64,000 nucleotides of DNA from Ottelia alismoides (lineage: Eukaryota; Streptophyta; Magnoliopsida; Alismatales; Hydrocharitaceae), in assembly GCA_037367405.1 (NCBI GenBank), contig JAZKJV010009615.1, positions 310,001 to 374,000 of the forward strand. The letters run 5' to 3'. Below, piece after piece: positions 35,065 to 48,131 of this stretch. Numbering within the stretch: the stretch's first letter is position 1; the number at the start of each line of letters is the position of its first letter. Under the pieces are notes generated by a model. It saw only the letters and a program-made list of their open reading frames with translations. It was not told where the DNA came from and ran no database searches. The translations under genes were made by a program, and so were the position numbers.

Positions 35065-35072
35065 CTGACAGT

Positions 35073-36019
35073 TATCATGTCAAATCTCGAATCTGATTTC
35101 ATTGTACTCATTACAGATAAACCTAATACAAGTCAGGGACATGCTACTTATTCACTCATTTTTTTATGGAAAAGTCTTTAGGACCTACCATGTATTAGTT
35201 TTCTTATTGGAAAGTCATCGGGAACCTCTCATGAGTTCATCCATTTTGATGACAGGTCGCCCTCCCACGAAGGAAACTCCTGAGTGCATCGGGATTACAA
35301 AAATCACTCGGTATTACAACATCTTTTTTATCTAGATATTACAATGGTATCGCATCTTGAATGTGTGACAATGTTTAGTGTTTTTTTACATATATTACAA
35401 TAGAAACACATTTTGAACCGAAATGCGATATTATAGGACGCTTCAGAAAATGACCAATTACAAGGACTTCCTAGTATATCACATTCTTGATATGCGCTAT
35501 AGGTAAACAGTCCTGGATGACGCAATTGCTAGTAGTTTCTCCTATATCGCAGGCTTGATATGCGATATAGCGAGAACTTCCTAGAAATGATGCAATTCTA
35601 AGTAGTTTCTCCTATATCGCATGTCAAGAATGTGATATTAGAGAAACACCCTAGAATTGCATCATTTACAGGAAGTTTTGATGTAGATACATTCACTCAT
35701 AATAGATCATCATTTCCACATTGAACTTGGAATGAACTAAATGCGCGGGTTCGTAATATATCTATTCATCCACATTGAAATTGGAATACATAAAATGCAC
35801 ACAATCATTCACATCATTTCCCGGAAGATTTGGTATTCAATGGTTTTGTTGAACTCTCACCACAATGATGTTTGAGCCAACAAAATGCGCACACAATTGA
35901 CTCCCAAACAATCCAATATATTAAATTTTGTTAAATTAGAATTTTACAAAACGTATTTCTATGAACAACATCATATGATACTTTACACCATGTATAGTAA
36001 AAAAAACAATTTCTAATTC
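35073..36019. other. non-coding stretch with palindrome cluster
   Basis: No gene is seen. Around 35475-35665 there are three approximately 29-bp palindromes at 67-70-bp spacing (starting about 35475, 35542, 35612). The second has perfect arms CTATATCGCA/TGCGATATAG. A larger fold has perfect 13-nt arms at 35587-35599 and 35653-35665. It may be the terminal region of the adjacent MULE or a foldback element. Confidence 0.5.
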
Positions 36020-38075
36020 TATCGCCCTCTTCTTCACTGATATGTCCTCGTTGTATCATGTGGATCAAAGGGTAGTAAACGACTGCCCTCATCTATCATC
36101 GTTATTTGGGAGGGTCCTGCACAGTCATGCTCAAATGTTGTCATTGATGGCAGTGTAAGCATGCAGTAAATGGTTTGAGTATCCCTAATGTCCACACCCA
36201 GCCTCATCGGTGCCTGCAGTATTGGCATGTCTTCACTCGATCGCTCGACAACTAGTGAGACAAACTGGTTCTTTAATCCCGTGGATGGAACATCTACATC
36301 TACCATGTATCTTCTTCCTCTGCCATTGGTACTACAGGTGGTTCACGCGCGCTACCCATGTTTCTTCCTCTCCCTCTAGCTCTTCCTCGTCTAGCCTCTG
36401 CTTGGGTCTGATCAATTTGCTCCCCATGTATCGTGAGCACATCTGTAAATTGGAATGTCAATTATTGCTCCATTCCAGCCTTTGCCTGGACAGCAATCTC
36501 CTGACACTCTTGGTGTCCGGTATCATATATTCAATCCCACCTTGACATCTGCATCAAAAAAGAAGAATACACATGGTGGTTGTTCTTACGGGGACATCCA
36601 TGTAAAACTAACAAAATATTTAGTAAGTATTCTTACTGCTTGCCAAAGTAGTCCCTAAACGACCCACAAATCTCCTTTAATCATTTTGTACCAATCCATA
36701 TAGCTTAGAGTCGCAATGATCTCATTGGATTGGTTGAGGAAAACAACTCTATCCACTCGATCATCCCAATCACGTATCTGCACCCAATGTTTGGACCTCC
36801 AGTCAATACGTACTTTTCCCATCATGTTGATGATGTGGAGGTCCTAAAAGGTAAATCATGGCATTGGAATGTCCTGACGGCCGCCAAATTGATAAAAAAA
36901 TGCGGTCTGAAAATAATATTCCACAATGTGTAAGTATATCAATGGTACCCTTTCCCTGCACATGTTTTGTCCCTCCAGAAAATATGCAGGTATATGTGCA
37001 AGTATATCATCATGATATGACGTCCACATCATATGCACAAAAAATCAATATGTAATTTAGTGGTTGTTATTTGAAGAAAATTGAAGGAATGTGTCGCTGC
37101 TTATTTGCATGCTTTGGTGATTGCATGTCAAAAGCATCACGGTATGGACTCACGATGTGGGCGGGTTGCCGACGATGCACAAATGCCGCAGCTCGACGAA
37201 CTCTGAACAAACAGTCGTGTCACTACAGTGTTTCCCTGATCACTAGAGCAATGTATGTAAAATGATCTCATTCACACAACTAAAGTAATGTAACTGAGCC
37301 TCCAATCTCCTTGTTGCTATATCTACTGCTAAACATAGATACATGCATGGGAAAGCGAGTACCGCGGATCCCCAGGTCAACATCCCAGAGCAATGTAGAT
37401 CATGCAGATGTGTCAATATAATCAGATAAATCAAAGAACTCGACTTGTATATGAATAAAACACCTCCCAACGACTGTAAAATGTATGCTCCGCATGCCTC
37501 TGCAAGACCACCTCATCAGCATCTAGAGGCAATTCTACAAAATGTGTAAATAACCAACTTGCCAAAACTCTGCTGCCAACCATCACAAAAGATAGAGGCC
37601 TGACACCTAGAAGTTGCTTGCATGTGTCAACCTACATCGCTCCAAAGGTGGTCTCTCCTGTAACCATCGGTCCATCGATATGTAACCCTAAGATGAAAGC
37701 GACATCCTGTAGCGTAATGATCATCTCTCCACTAGCCATGTGGAAAGTGTGTGTCTCAAGCCTCCGTCACTCCACCAAGGCTGTAATAAAATGCCAAAGC
37801 ATGATAAATTCCTGTTCCAAAATACATCCAAATCCTGAAGCTACGTAAGGATGTAGGCGTTCGTCCAAAGAGATGCGGCTTGCGCATCTTTTTCTTCATC
37901 GATAACGCAACCACGATGATGCATGTAATTTGAATGACAAGATATTTTAGAAAAAAGCACTTAGTAATTTGAAACTATTAAATGACTTACATCGCTTGGT
38001 CAAACACGACGTGAACGATGTCTCTCCAGCTGAGTCAAAACGAATGGATCAAGCGGTCTGAAGTCCATCTACAAT
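36020..38075 (-). pseudogene. plant mobile domain (PMD) protein remnant
   Basis: The minus strand starts near 38070 with MDFRPLDPFVLTQLERHRSR, then an in-frame TGA where the family has Trp, then a GTAAGT donor. The next exon (about 37880-37600) reads WHFITALVEWRRLETHTFHM and GEMIITLQDVAFILGLHIDG, the hallmark of PMD/MAIN-like proteins. It continues GVRPLSFV, then after a frameshift LTWGSAVLAFPCMYLCLA (about 37350). The C-terminus at 36034-36306 is poorly conserved. PMD proteins occur as host silencing factors (MAIN, MAIL1) and inside MULE and gypsy elements. The adjoining MULE transposase and the damage favour a transposon-borne copy. Confidence 0.8.
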
Positions 38076-38149
38076 AAATAATTATCAATTTAGAAAGCAC
38101 TATAGAAAACTTAAATTTGCATCAAAGCAACAAAAATTATTATCAACAT

Positions 38150-38534
38150 AATACATCTAAAAAGAAGGAAAATTACTCAAACTAGGACATTTTCGTTTGT
38201 TATGGCCTTCACCTCTGCATGAGTCACATTTATTTTTATTCTTTTCTGATGGTTGTGCATTATATGTGGATGCTGGAGAATCTGTCTTTTTTATTAGGAC
38301 AACCACATTTTGTATGATCAAGTACACCATAAAAGAACATGTATTTTGTCGAATGACATCCCTAACATTCATTTCATTATGAATCCTAGTTGACTGTGGA
38401 TGGCATTTTCTACGCTTACGCTTTTTTTATTGGGACGTAATTCCAGGTACTCTAATAGGGCCTACGTTTACCGATCACCCATTGGAAAAAAACCATCCTT
38501 CGTAAACCTTTGATTGTTGCTACCATGTGTACCA
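38150..38534 (-). pseudogene. MULE transposase C-terminus with CCHC knuckle
   Basis: Minus-strand continuation of the transposase frame interrupted by the Tekay element. From 38534 down it reads YTW, VYEGWFFSNG and, near 38200, the zinc knuckle CDSCRGEGHNKRKC (CX2CX4HX4C). Stops are scattered. Removing the element and one TSD copy restores continuity with 48132-48725 in a common frame, evidence that both pieces belonged to one gene. Confidence 0.75.
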
Positions 38535-38539
38535 TTCAC

Positions 38540-41372
38540 TGTAAAGCCTTGAACTTGGCATATCTCGGATCCTATATAATAAGATCCGGCTCGTAAAGAG
38601 GAAACCGGCAGAATTTGTTTCGTGTGAATCGGACTTCGTTTCGATTTGTTATGAATTTCGGAAGAAAGAGAAGTAAGGAAGGCTAAGATGTCATTAATCC
38701 ATAATGACTGTCATTAAGATTAATTAAACATGATTAAAGAAATTAATGACGATTGAAAGCCGCTAAGGATCATTAGTAAATACTAATCAATAGTTAACAA
38801 AAGATAAGCGTAAGCCGCGAAAGTTAAATCGCGATTAGTGAAAGTTAATCACGATTAGTGTTAATTAAGCGTCATTAGCGAATCTAGAATCCTCTAGAAT
38901 GTTCTAACTTAAGCTCCAAGTTTGGGATAAGTTTTGGCTAAAACCATGGGCCAAAACCATGGGCCGCTAAACCATGGTTAAGGTCTAAACCATGGTTTTC
39001 TACCATGGTTAGTGGTTTTCTGGGGCCTATAAATAGACCCCCCCTACCCATTCATTCTCTACAACTTACACTACCACCACCCCAAGGGCTAGGGTCGAGA
39101 GGTTGGGAGGAGGAGTGGGAGGCGAGGGAGGAGCGCTAGTGAAGCGCTGCCGGGAGAATGAGGAGAAGAAAGGTATGATCCTCTCTTAGTTGCTTCGTAA
39201 GCTAGGCTTTCAATTCATACTCTTGTTCTTCCAAGTTTTGTTTTTGATTCATATTTTTTTCCGATTCATTTTCCTGTTGTGGTTCGAGGAGAAATCTGTG
39301 TAACACCCTACTTAGGTGCGGGCGGCTATGCACGTCAGTGACCCTGTGATTCGTCACACGTTCACTCATCTAAGACGCGTGGTGTCTACCGATTCTCCAT
39401 CGTTTATGTTTCTATTCTTCGTATTATGCTTTTATAGTTATTTCGATGGAGAAATCTGTGTAATACCCTACTTAGGTGCGGGCGGCTGTGCACGTCAGTG
39501 ACCCTGTGATTCGTCACACGTTCACTCACCTAAGATGTGTGGTGTCTACCGGTTCTTCATCTCTTGTTGTTGAGTATATTCTTTCAGTTTCATTGTTATT
39601 TTCCTCTCGATTGATTTTATAGAGGAAACTCTTTTCGTTTTTATTTTGAAATATGTCCCGATATAAGGGGAAACTCTGCCGAAATTTTCCGAGAAATATG
39701 TCCCGATATAAGGGGAAACTCTGCTGAAATTTTCTGAGAAATATATCCCGATATAAGGGGAAACTCTGCCGAAATTTTCCGAGAAATATATCCCGATATA
39801 AGGGGAAACTCTGCCGAATTTCTAAGAGAAAATATGTTCTTGACGTTCTTCGTGTTCTTCGCGTTCTTCGCGTTCTTCGTTCGTTCTTCGCGTTCTTAAC
39901 ATGTTCTTAGCGTTTTGATACGAAAAATGAAATTCGATCTTTTCAGGAGCCTTAAATTAGCCTTTCTAAAAACGAAACTCGATAAAGTCTTGCATATACG
40001 AGAGAGAGCTCGATTAGGTAACGATATCCTTCTTTTTGTTGTTGGGTTTTCATACGAAATTATTGAAATTCTTGATTTAGTGTTCTTTGCTACGAAGAAC
40101 CCTAATTTTGGCTATTTTTGAAAAAGTCTGAAGAATTGCTTTGTAATTCCCACTAAAATAAGATTTACACATCAAATTGATGCGTTGGCTCTGAAAGTTA
40201 GAGTTTGGGAGTTAAAATAGGCATAAATAGGAGTATACATATGGTTATGAATAATATATATGTGAGTCGATACCAAGTATTGCGGTTTATGCAAATCAAA
40301 GACTTAACGAAAGAATTACATCATGTGAATTGGTGTGATTTGAGTTGGATCCTGAAAAGGATCATGTGTCACGATAAGGATGACTGAGAGTAGTACTACA
40401 GGTCGGGCATGCAATCTGTAGGTTGTCGGAAGGAACCCGTATTGGCATTTCCCTACCTAGGTGGTACACGGTTGCCCTGTTATGATAAGTGCGCACAAAT
40501 TGAATGTTTTGCAACGCGTGGTACCGGGAGCCAATATATTCGGGTTGGAACGACGGAAGAAGTGGTCGTGTCATGTGGAGGCACGAGTGGTTCAATAGCG
40601 GCTGGGTCACGATAACATGTATTTAAAGCCGCTAGGTTATATGATTAAATGTTAGCCTGAGGTTTTAAGCAATCGAGTCCTCGAGGACGGTGTGCTCATT
40701 TGATTTTCCAGGCTGAGGGTTGAGACCCTGTTTAATAAAAGAAAAGGAAATTGTCAGGGTAGTATTGGAGGATTGGTTGAGGCGACGTGCGGCGGCATAA
40801 GCTTACCAAGATCAACACAATCTCCAATCCTGAAGCATCCACAGCTTCGGAGTCCAAGAATGATGGGGTTCCCCTAGACTAGTCCCTGATGTGGAATAGA
40901 AAGGAATATGACTTAAATTAATAAAAAGGAAGGAAATATTGTGATATCAAGTTTTGAAAAAAATTACACAATTTATTTGCTTTTCTCTTCTTCGTTACTT
41001 AGCATTCGCTAATTTTTATCCTATGATTTATGGAAAACTCAACAGGTATCAGTGAGCCATAGCAAGGACTTTAAAAATTCATCCGGCTTACATACTAGAC
41101 ATCCAACCAGCCACAGTAGCTTTACTCTTTAAGGTAGTTAGTAATCTTTTGTATATTTTCCTTTCAAGCTGATGTATATGTAATGGTTACAGTGGGACAA
41201 TGTATCCTCTAAACTTTATTTTGTGAATGGAAAAATGTTGAAATACTTTCTTCCGAGTATTTTATTTGCAGTATATTTCTGAATGTTAGTTGTGATTGCT
41301 GAATAAATTATTGCTGAGTAACCAGATACGGATATGGGAGGATCCGACGGCCCAAGAAACGGGGTCGTTACA
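38540..41372 (+). repeat. 5' LTR of Tekay element
   Basis: A 2833-bp LTR. TATA box TATAAATA at 39028-39035 after a CCATGG-rich block; 159-bp duplication, four-unit 45-bp array (about 39647-39820), and a TTCTTCGCG-rich array near 39836-39905. Homologous to 1-2611. Confidence 0.95.
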
Positions 41373-41375
41373 GAT

Positions 41376-41387
41376 TGGTATCAGAGC
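41376..41387 (+). other. primer-binding site, Tekay element
   Basis: TGGTATCAGAGC, the complement of initiator tRNA-Met, three bases after the 5' LTR. Confidence 0.95.
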
Positions 41388-41963
41388 TCGGTTACTCCGG
41401 TAATTTATTTAGTAATTAATAACTATGAGCGGTATTCAGAAACTAAGGTTGTATTAAGATCCTTTGATCTTAATAAATGACTGCAGTACCATTCACAAGT
41501 CATTGTCCCTGATGTACATCATGCTAAGACATATAGGATCTGACTTTTAACCTTAACTCATCCCAGGATCATGGCAGACCAAGACATGTATAGACAATTA
41601 GCGGCTATGATAGTGATGACCCATGACATGGATCAAATGTAATTGGCATTAGAGATAAGACTCATTGCCACGATGAGAGATCAAAGTCTTCCAAACCCAT
41701 GGATTCTAGAGTTAAGGGTTATATTTACCCTCATAAGAAAAGGTCTAGATACCATCAATCCATAGAATTTGTTTGTCTCTACTCCATTTGGAGGAGCAGT
41801 GGTGGAGGCGCTTTGTAGGCACACAAAAAAAAAGAAAGGAAAAGAAAAGAAGAAGGATATCTTATTCCTATTGTAAGGATAAGATTCCGATATAAGCACA
41901 AAACCATTATCTTAGTTGGAACTAGGAGGTCAATCATAATTCAAGAAGATCTTAGATAATGGT
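41388..41963 (+). pseudogene. collapsed gag and protease start
   Basis: Only about 575 bp lie between primer site and pol ORF, where about 1.5-2 kb would be normal. A short gag start is visible at 41571 and stops at about 41639. The later VSTPFGGAVVEALC block near 41780 belongs to the protease, but the DTG/DSG catalytic motif is not seen. No capsid or CCHC nucleocapsid sequence remains. Confidence 0.75.
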
Positions 41964-44900
41964 GTGGGACAGATTGCAGGACATTACTCACCTGCTTATC
42001 TGCTAGTTATCGAAATGAATTATTTTGATCTTATACTAGGAATGGATTGGTTAGAAAGGCATCATGCATGTCTTGACTGTTTCCAGAAGACAGTAACATT
42101 CCACCTTCCTAACTCGATAGAGTTCCAGTTCATTGGAAAGACATCCAATGATAATATCAAATATATCTCTACATTGAAGGCACAACAGTTGTTAGAGCAA
42201 GGGTGCCAAGGTTATTTAGCTTATGTATCCACTACATCAGGGTCAAAAAGAATGATAGAAGATGTGCCTATAGTGTGCGAGTTTACTGATGTATTTCCAG
42301 AAAAACTACCTGGATTACCACCTGAGCGAGAGATTGAATTTGAAATCTCTCTCATACCTGATACTCAGCCTATCTCGATCCCTCCGTATAGGATGGCACC
42401 AGCTGAGTTACGAGAGTTAAAGGTACAATTGCAAGAACTGTTAGATAAAGGATTCATTCGTCCTAGTACTTCACCATGGGGTGCACCTGTCTTATTTGTT
42501 AGGAAAAAGGATGGCTCGATGCGGTTGTGCATTGACTATAGACAACTAAACAAGAGGACAATAAAGAACAAGTATCCTCTGCCAAGAATAGATGATCTCT
42601 TTGATCAGTTACAAGGTTCAACTGTGTATTCCAAGATTGATTTAAGATCTGGATACCATCAGTTGAAAATTAAAGATACAGATATTCCCAAGATAGCTTT
42701 TCGGACTAGATACGGGCATTATGAATTCTTAGTTATGCCTTTTGGACTAACAAATGCCCCAGCAGCCTTCATGGATCTCATGAATAGAGTATTCAAGGAG
42801 TTCTTAGATCACTTTGTAGTAGTCTTTATTGATGATGTGCTTATTTACTCAAAGGATAAGTATCTGCATGAACATCATCTCAGGAAGGCACTTGAAACTC
42901 TAAGGAAGAACAAACTGTATGCTAAATATAGCAAATGTGACTTTTGGCTATCTGAAGTATCTTTCTTAGGCCATGTTATTTCTGGGGAAGGTATATCAGT
43001 TGATCCTACAAAGGTTAGTGCGGTGATGAGTTGGGAACGCCCGAAGACTGTCACAGAAATACGATCTTTTCTGGGTTTAGCTGGATATTATAGAAGATTC
43101 GTGAAGGACTTTTCACGGATAGCATTGCCAATGACTAGACTAACTCAAAAGGAGGTCCCATTCTTATGGTCTGATACATGTGAAGCTAGTTTTCAGACAC
43201 TGAAAGAATGCCTAACATCTGCACCAATCCTTACTCTACCCTCCGGGAGTGAAGGGTTTACAGTGTACACTGACGCTTCAAAAGAAGGACTTGGGGCGGT
43301 TCTTATGCAACATGGTAAGGTAGTTGCGTATGCATCACGACAGCTCAGGACACATGAGAAGAACTACCCAACACATGACCTTGAATTAGCTGCCGTAGTG
43401 TTCGCTTTAAAGATTTGGAGACACTACCTGTATGGTATTACTTTTGAAATCTTCACCGATCATAAAAGCTTGAAATATCTATTTGATCAGAAGGAACTCA
43501 ATATGAGACAGAGACGGTGGCTAGAGTTGCTGAAAGACTATGATTGCACTATCTCCTACCACCCTGGTAAGGGGAACGTCGTAGCAGATGCCCTTAGCAG
43601 AAGAACTTATTCACTCGGGTTAGTGAGTGCTATCCACTTCTGGGGTTTACTATCAACGTTAAGTGAATGGAAACCATTTGATAGTAGTGCTGATACTATA
43701 ACTATTCCCCATCGATACAAACCAGAAATATGGGATAAAATAAAGAAAGGACAGGAGGATGATCCAGTCCCCAAAGACTTAAAACAACAACTTGAGAAGA
43801 ATGAGATAGAGGGATTCCAGATACAAGATGGTTTACTGTATAATCATCACAGAGTTTGTGTACAAAACACACTTGAACTAAGGAAAGACATCTTACGAGA
43901 AGCTCATTGTTCTAGATTATCTATTCATCCAGGAATTACGAAGATGTATAAGGATCTTCATTCATACTTTTGGTGGCCAGGAATGAAGAAAGATGTTGCT
44001 GAGTTTGTGAATTCATGTTTCACTTGCCAGCAGGTAAAGGCTTCACACCAAAAGCCACCGGGATTATTGCAACCCCTCCCTATACCTGAATGGAAATGGG
44101 AAAGCATTTCCATGGATTTCGTTACTGGCTTACCTCAGACGACTGGTAGTAAAGATAGTATCTGGGTTATAATAGATCGTCTGACAAAGGTAGCACACTT
44201 CATTCCGATAAGCTTATCTTTCACTCCAGACCAGCTGGCTGAGTTATATATTACACATGTGATTCGCCTCCATGGTATCCCGAAGGAAGTAGTTTCTGAT
44301 CGAGATTCACGATTCACCTCACACTATTGGGAGAACTTCATGAAAGCTTTAGGTACACAACTATGCTTGAGTACAGCATATCATCCACAAACGGATGGGC
44401 AGTCAGAACGTACGATTCAAACACTAGAGGATATGCTACGAGCATGTGCCTTAGAATGGAAGGGATCGTGGATTAAACATTTGCCTCTTGTAGAATTCAC
44501 CTACAATAATAGTTACCATACAAGTATTGGCATGGCACCATTTGAAGCACTATATGGACGAAAGTGTACAACTCCTTTGTGTTGGCAAGAGGTCGGAATA
44601 AAGAACCTTTATGATTCAGATAGACTTCAGGAGACACGGGAAGCTGTAGAACTTGCTAGAAAAAGACTATTAACTGCTCAGAGTCGCCAGAAAAGTTATA
44701 GTGATACCAGGAGAAGAGACCTTGAATTTGAGGTAGGCAACTTTGTATTTCTCAAAATATCACCTATGAAGGGTGTTCAGAGGTTTGGCTTGCGTGGGAA
44801 GTTAGCACACAGGTTCGTGGGTCCCTTTGAAATTATTCAACGGATTGGAAAAGTTGCCTATAGACTTGCACTTCCTCCACATCTTTCGGCAGTACATGAT

Positions 44901-45188
44901 GTATTTCATGTATCAAATCTGAGAAAGTACATTAGGGATCCAGAGCATAAGATAAGTTATGATGATTTACATGCTGAGCCAGATTTGACATACCAAGAGA
45001 TACCTGTGCAAATACTTGAAAGGGATATCAAGAAGTTGAGAAACAAAGAGGTGCCTCTAGTTAAAATATTATGGCGGAACCAAGAGTTTGAAGAAGCCAC
45101 ATGGGAACCTGAGGCAGAAATGAGAGAGAAATACCGTACTTGTTTGAATGATAAAATTATGTATTATGTATATGTTTATTTTAAATGA
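41964..45188 (+). CDS. Tekay-type pol: PR end, RT, RNase H, integrase, chromodomain-like tail
   Basis: An uninterrupted 1074-codon frame. By residue: protease end LILGMDWL at 23-30; reverse transcriptase about 160-340 with DYRQLNK, SGYHQ and the catalytic FIDD at 288-291; RNase H about 430-550 with [14 protein letters not shown] and DHKSLKYLF; integrase zinc finger with H648/H656 and C685/C688; catalytic triad D718, D779, E815 (35-residue spacing); a chromodomain-like tail about 1017-1057 ([16 protein letters not shown]). It would reverse-transcribe and integrate element RNA. The ATG is simply the first in frame; the true frame once extended upstream into protease and gag. Without gag it cannot build particles alone. 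Confidence 0.93.
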   Translation: MGQIAGHYSPAYLLVIEMNYFDLILGMDWLERHHACLDCFQKTVTFHLPNSIEFQFIGKTSNDNIKYISTLKAQQLLEQGCQGYLAYVSTTSGSKRMIEDVPIVCEFTDVFPEKLPGLPPEREIEFEISLIPDTQPISIPPYRMAPAELRELKVQLQELLDKGFIRPSTSPWGAPVLFVRKKDGSMRLCIDYRQLNKRTIKNKYPLPRIDDLFDQLQGSTVYSKIDLRSGYHQLKIKDTDIPKIAFRTRYGHYEFLVMPFGLTNAPAAFMDLMNRVFKEFLDHFVVVFIDDVLIYSKDKYLHEHHLRKALETLRKNKLYAKYSKCDFWLSEVSFLGHVISGEGISVDPTKVSAVMSWERPKTVTEIRSFLGLAGYYRRFVKDFSRIALPMTRLTQKEVPFLWSDTCEASFQTLKECLTSAPILTLPSGSEGFTVYTDASKEGLGAVLMQHGKVVAYASRQLRTHEKNYPTHDLELAAVVFALKIWRHYLYGITFEIFTDHKSLKYLFDQKELNMRQRRWLELLKDYDCTISYHPGKGNVVADALSRRTYSLGLVSAIHFWGLLSTLSEWKPFDSSADTITIPHRYKPEIWDKIKKGQEDDPVPKDLKQQLEKNEIEGFQIQDGLLYNHHRVCVQNTLELRKDILREAHCSRLSIHPGITKMYKDLHSYFWWPGMKKDVAEFVNSCFTCQQVKASHQKPPGLLQPLPIPEWKWESISMDFVTGLPQTTGSKDSIWVIIDRLTKVAHFIPISLSFTPDQLAELYITHVIRLHGIPKEVVSDRDSRFTSHYWENFMKALGTQLCLSTAYHPQTDGQSERTIQTLEDMLRACALEWKGSWIKHLPLVEFTYNNSYHTSIGMAPFEALYGRKCTTPLCWQEVGIKNLYDSDRLQETREAVELARKRLLTAQSRQKSYSDTRRRDLEFEVGNFVFLKISPMKGVQRFGLRGKLAHRFVGPFEIIQRIGKVAYRLALPPHLSAVHDVFHVSNLRKYIRDPEHKISYDDLHAEPDLTYQEIPVQILERDIKKLRNKEVPLVKILWRNQEFEEATWEPEAEMREKYRTCLNDKIMYYVYVYFK

Positions 45189-45295
45189 CATGACGTTCAT
45201 TCTCTTTAAGGTTCTTATGGTTTCAATCCTCTTTAAGGATGTTATGCCTGCATTTCTAGTCTCGAGGATGAGACTTCCTTTAAGGTTGTTATAAT

Positions 45296-48126
45296 TGTAA
45301 AGCCTTGAACTTGGCATATCTTGGATCCTATATAATAAGATCCGGCTCGTAAAGATGAAACCGGCAGAATTTGTTTCGTGTGAATCGGACTTCGTTTCGA
45401 TTTGTTATGAATTTCGGAAGAAAGAGAAGTAGGGAAGGCTAAGATGTCATTAATCCATAATGACTGTCATTAAGATTAATTAAACATGATTAAAGAAATT
45501 AATGACGATTGAAAGCCGCTAAGGATCATTAGTAAATACTAATCAATAGTTAACAAAAGATAAGCGTAAGCCGCGAAAGTTAAATCGCGATTAGTGAAAG
45601 TTAATCACGATTAGTGTTAATTAAGCGTCATTAGCGAATCTAGAATCCTTTAGAATGTTCTAACTTAAGCTCCAAGTTTGGGATAAGTTTTGGCTAAAAC
45701 CATGGGCCAAAACCATGGGCCGCTAAACCATGGTTAAGGTCTAAACCATGGTTTTCTACCATGGTTAGTGGTTTTCTGGGGCCTATAAATAGACCCCCCC
45801 TACCCATTCATTCTCTACAACTTACACTACCACCACCCCAAGGGCTAGGGTCGAGAGGTTGGGAGGAGGAGTGGGAGGCGAGGGAGGAGCGCTAGCGAAG
45901 CGCTGCCGGGAGAACGAGGAGAAGAAAGGTATGATCCTCTCTTAGTTGCTTCGTAAGCTAGGCTTTCAATTCATACTCTTGTTCTTCCAAGTTTTGTTTT
46001 TGATTCATATTTCTTTCCGATTCGTTTTCCTGTTGTGGTTCGAGGAGAAATCTGTGTAACACCTGCTTAGGTGCGGGCGGCTATGCACGTCAGTGACCCT
46101 TTGATTCGTCACACGTTCACTCATCTAAGACGCGTGGTGTCTACTGATTCTCCATCGTTTATGTTTCTATTCTTCGTATTATGCTTTTATAGTTATTTCG
46201 ATGGAGAAATCTGTGTAATACCCTACTTAGGTGCGGGCGGCTGTGCACGTCAGTGACCCTGTGATTCGTCACACGTTCACTCACCTAAGATGTGTGGTGT
46301 CTACCGGTTCTTCATCTCTTGTTGTTGAGTATATTCTTTCAGTTTCATTGTTATTTTCCTCTCGATTGATTTTATAGAGGAAACTATTTTCGTTTTTATT
46401 TTGAAATATGTCCCGATATAAGGGGAAACTCTGCCGAAATTTTCCGAGAAATATGTCCCGATATAAGGGGAAACTCTGCTGAAATTTTCCGAGAAATATA
46501 TCCCGATATAAGGGGAAACTCTGCCGAAATTTTCCGAGAAATATATCCCGATATAAGGGGAAACTCTGCCGAATTTCTAAGAGAAAATATGTTCTTGACG
46601 TTCTTCGTGTTCTTCGCATTCTTCGCGTTCTTCGTTCGTTCTTCGCGTTCTTAACATGTTCTTAGCGTTTTGATACGAAAAATGAAATTCGATCTTTTCA
46701 GGAGCCTTAAATTAGCCTTTCTAAAAACGAAACTCGATAAAGCCTTGCATATACGAGAGAGAGCTCGATTAGGTAACGATATCCTTCTTTTTGCTGTTGG
46801 GTTTTCATACGAAATTATTGAAATTCTTGATTTAGTGTTCTTTGCTACGAAGAACCCTAATTTTGGCTATTTTGAAAAAGTCTGAAGAATTGCTTTGTAA
46901 TTCCCACTAAAATAAGATTTACACATCAAATTGATGTGTTGGCTCTGAAAGTTAGAGTTTGGGAGTTAAAATAGGCATAAATAGGAGTATACATATGGTT
47001 ATGAATAATATATATGTGAGTCGATACCAAGTATTGCGGTTTATGCAAATCAAAGACTTAACGAAAGAATTACATCATGTGAATTGGTGTGATTTGAGTT
47101 GGATCCTGAAAAGGATCATGTGTCACGATAAGGATGACTGGGAGTAGTACTACAGGTCGGGCATGCAACCTGTAGGTTGTCGGAAGGAACCCGTATTGGC
47201 ATTTCCCTACCTAGGTGGTACACAGTTGCCCTGTTATGATAAGTGCGCACAAATTGAATGTTTTGCAACGCGTGGTACCGGGAGCCAATATATTCAGGTT
47301 GGAACGACGAAAGAAGTGGTCGTGTCATGTGGAGGCACGAGTGGTTCAATAGCGGCTGGGTCACGATAACATGTATTTAAAGCCGCTAGGTTATATGATT
47401 AAATGTTAGCCTGAGGTTTTAAGCAACCGAGTCCTCGAGGACGGTGTGCTCATTTGATTTTCCAGGCTGAGGGTTGAGACCCTGTTTCATAAAAGAAAAG
47501 GAAATTGTCAGGGTAGTATTGGAGGATTGGTTGAGGCGACGTGCGGCGGCATAAGCTTACCAAGATCAACACAATCTCCAATCCTGAAGCATCCACAGCT
47601 TCGGAGTCCAAGAATGGTGGGGTTCCCCTGGACTAGTCCCTGATGTGGAATAGAAAGGAATAGGACTTAAATTAATAAAAAGGAAGGAAATATTGTGATA
47701 TCAAGTTTTGAAAAAAATTACACAATTTATTTGCTTTTCTCTTCTTCGTTACTTAGCATTCGCTAATTTTTATCCTATGATTTATGGAAAACTCAACAGG
47801 TATCAGTGAGCCATAGCAAGGACTTTAAAAATTCATCCGGCTTACATACTAGACATCCAGCCATCCACAGTAGCTTTACTCTTTAAGGTAGTTAGTAATC
47901 TTTTGTATATTTTCCTTTCAAGCTGATGTATATGTAATGGTTATAGTGGGACAATGTATCCTCTAAACTTTATTTTGTGAATGGAAAAATGTTGAAATAC
48001 TTTCTTCCGAGTATTTTATTTGCAGTATATTTCTGAATGTTAGTTGTGATTGCTGAATAAATTATTGCTGAGTAACCAGATCCGGATATGGGAGGATCCG
48101 ACGGCCCAAGAAACGGGGTCGTTACA
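45296..48126 (+). repeat. 3' LTR of Tekay element
   Basis: A 2831-bp partner of 38540-41372; TATA box at 45784-45791. The segment just before it (about 45255-45295) has CTCGAGGATGAGACTTCC but no purine run touching the LTR. Confidence 0.95.
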
Positions 48127-48131
48127 TTCAC

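Larger units (their letters stand above)
38540..48126 (+). mobile_element. Tekay-type gypsy element, gag deleted, pol open
   Basis: A complete 9587-bp element: 5' LTR 38540-41372, 3' LTR 45296-48126, both TGTAAAGCC...TTACA, with perfect TSD TTCAC at 38535-38539 and 48127-48131. A primer site at 41376-41387 and one long pol frame identify a Tekay/Del chromovirus. Gag is reduced to a start (MADQDMYRQLAAMI near 41571) ending in a stop after about two dozen codons, and the N-terminal half of protease is damaged. The LTRs differ by roughly 1-2 %. It inserted into the MULE transposase on the opposite strand. Confidence 0.95.
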
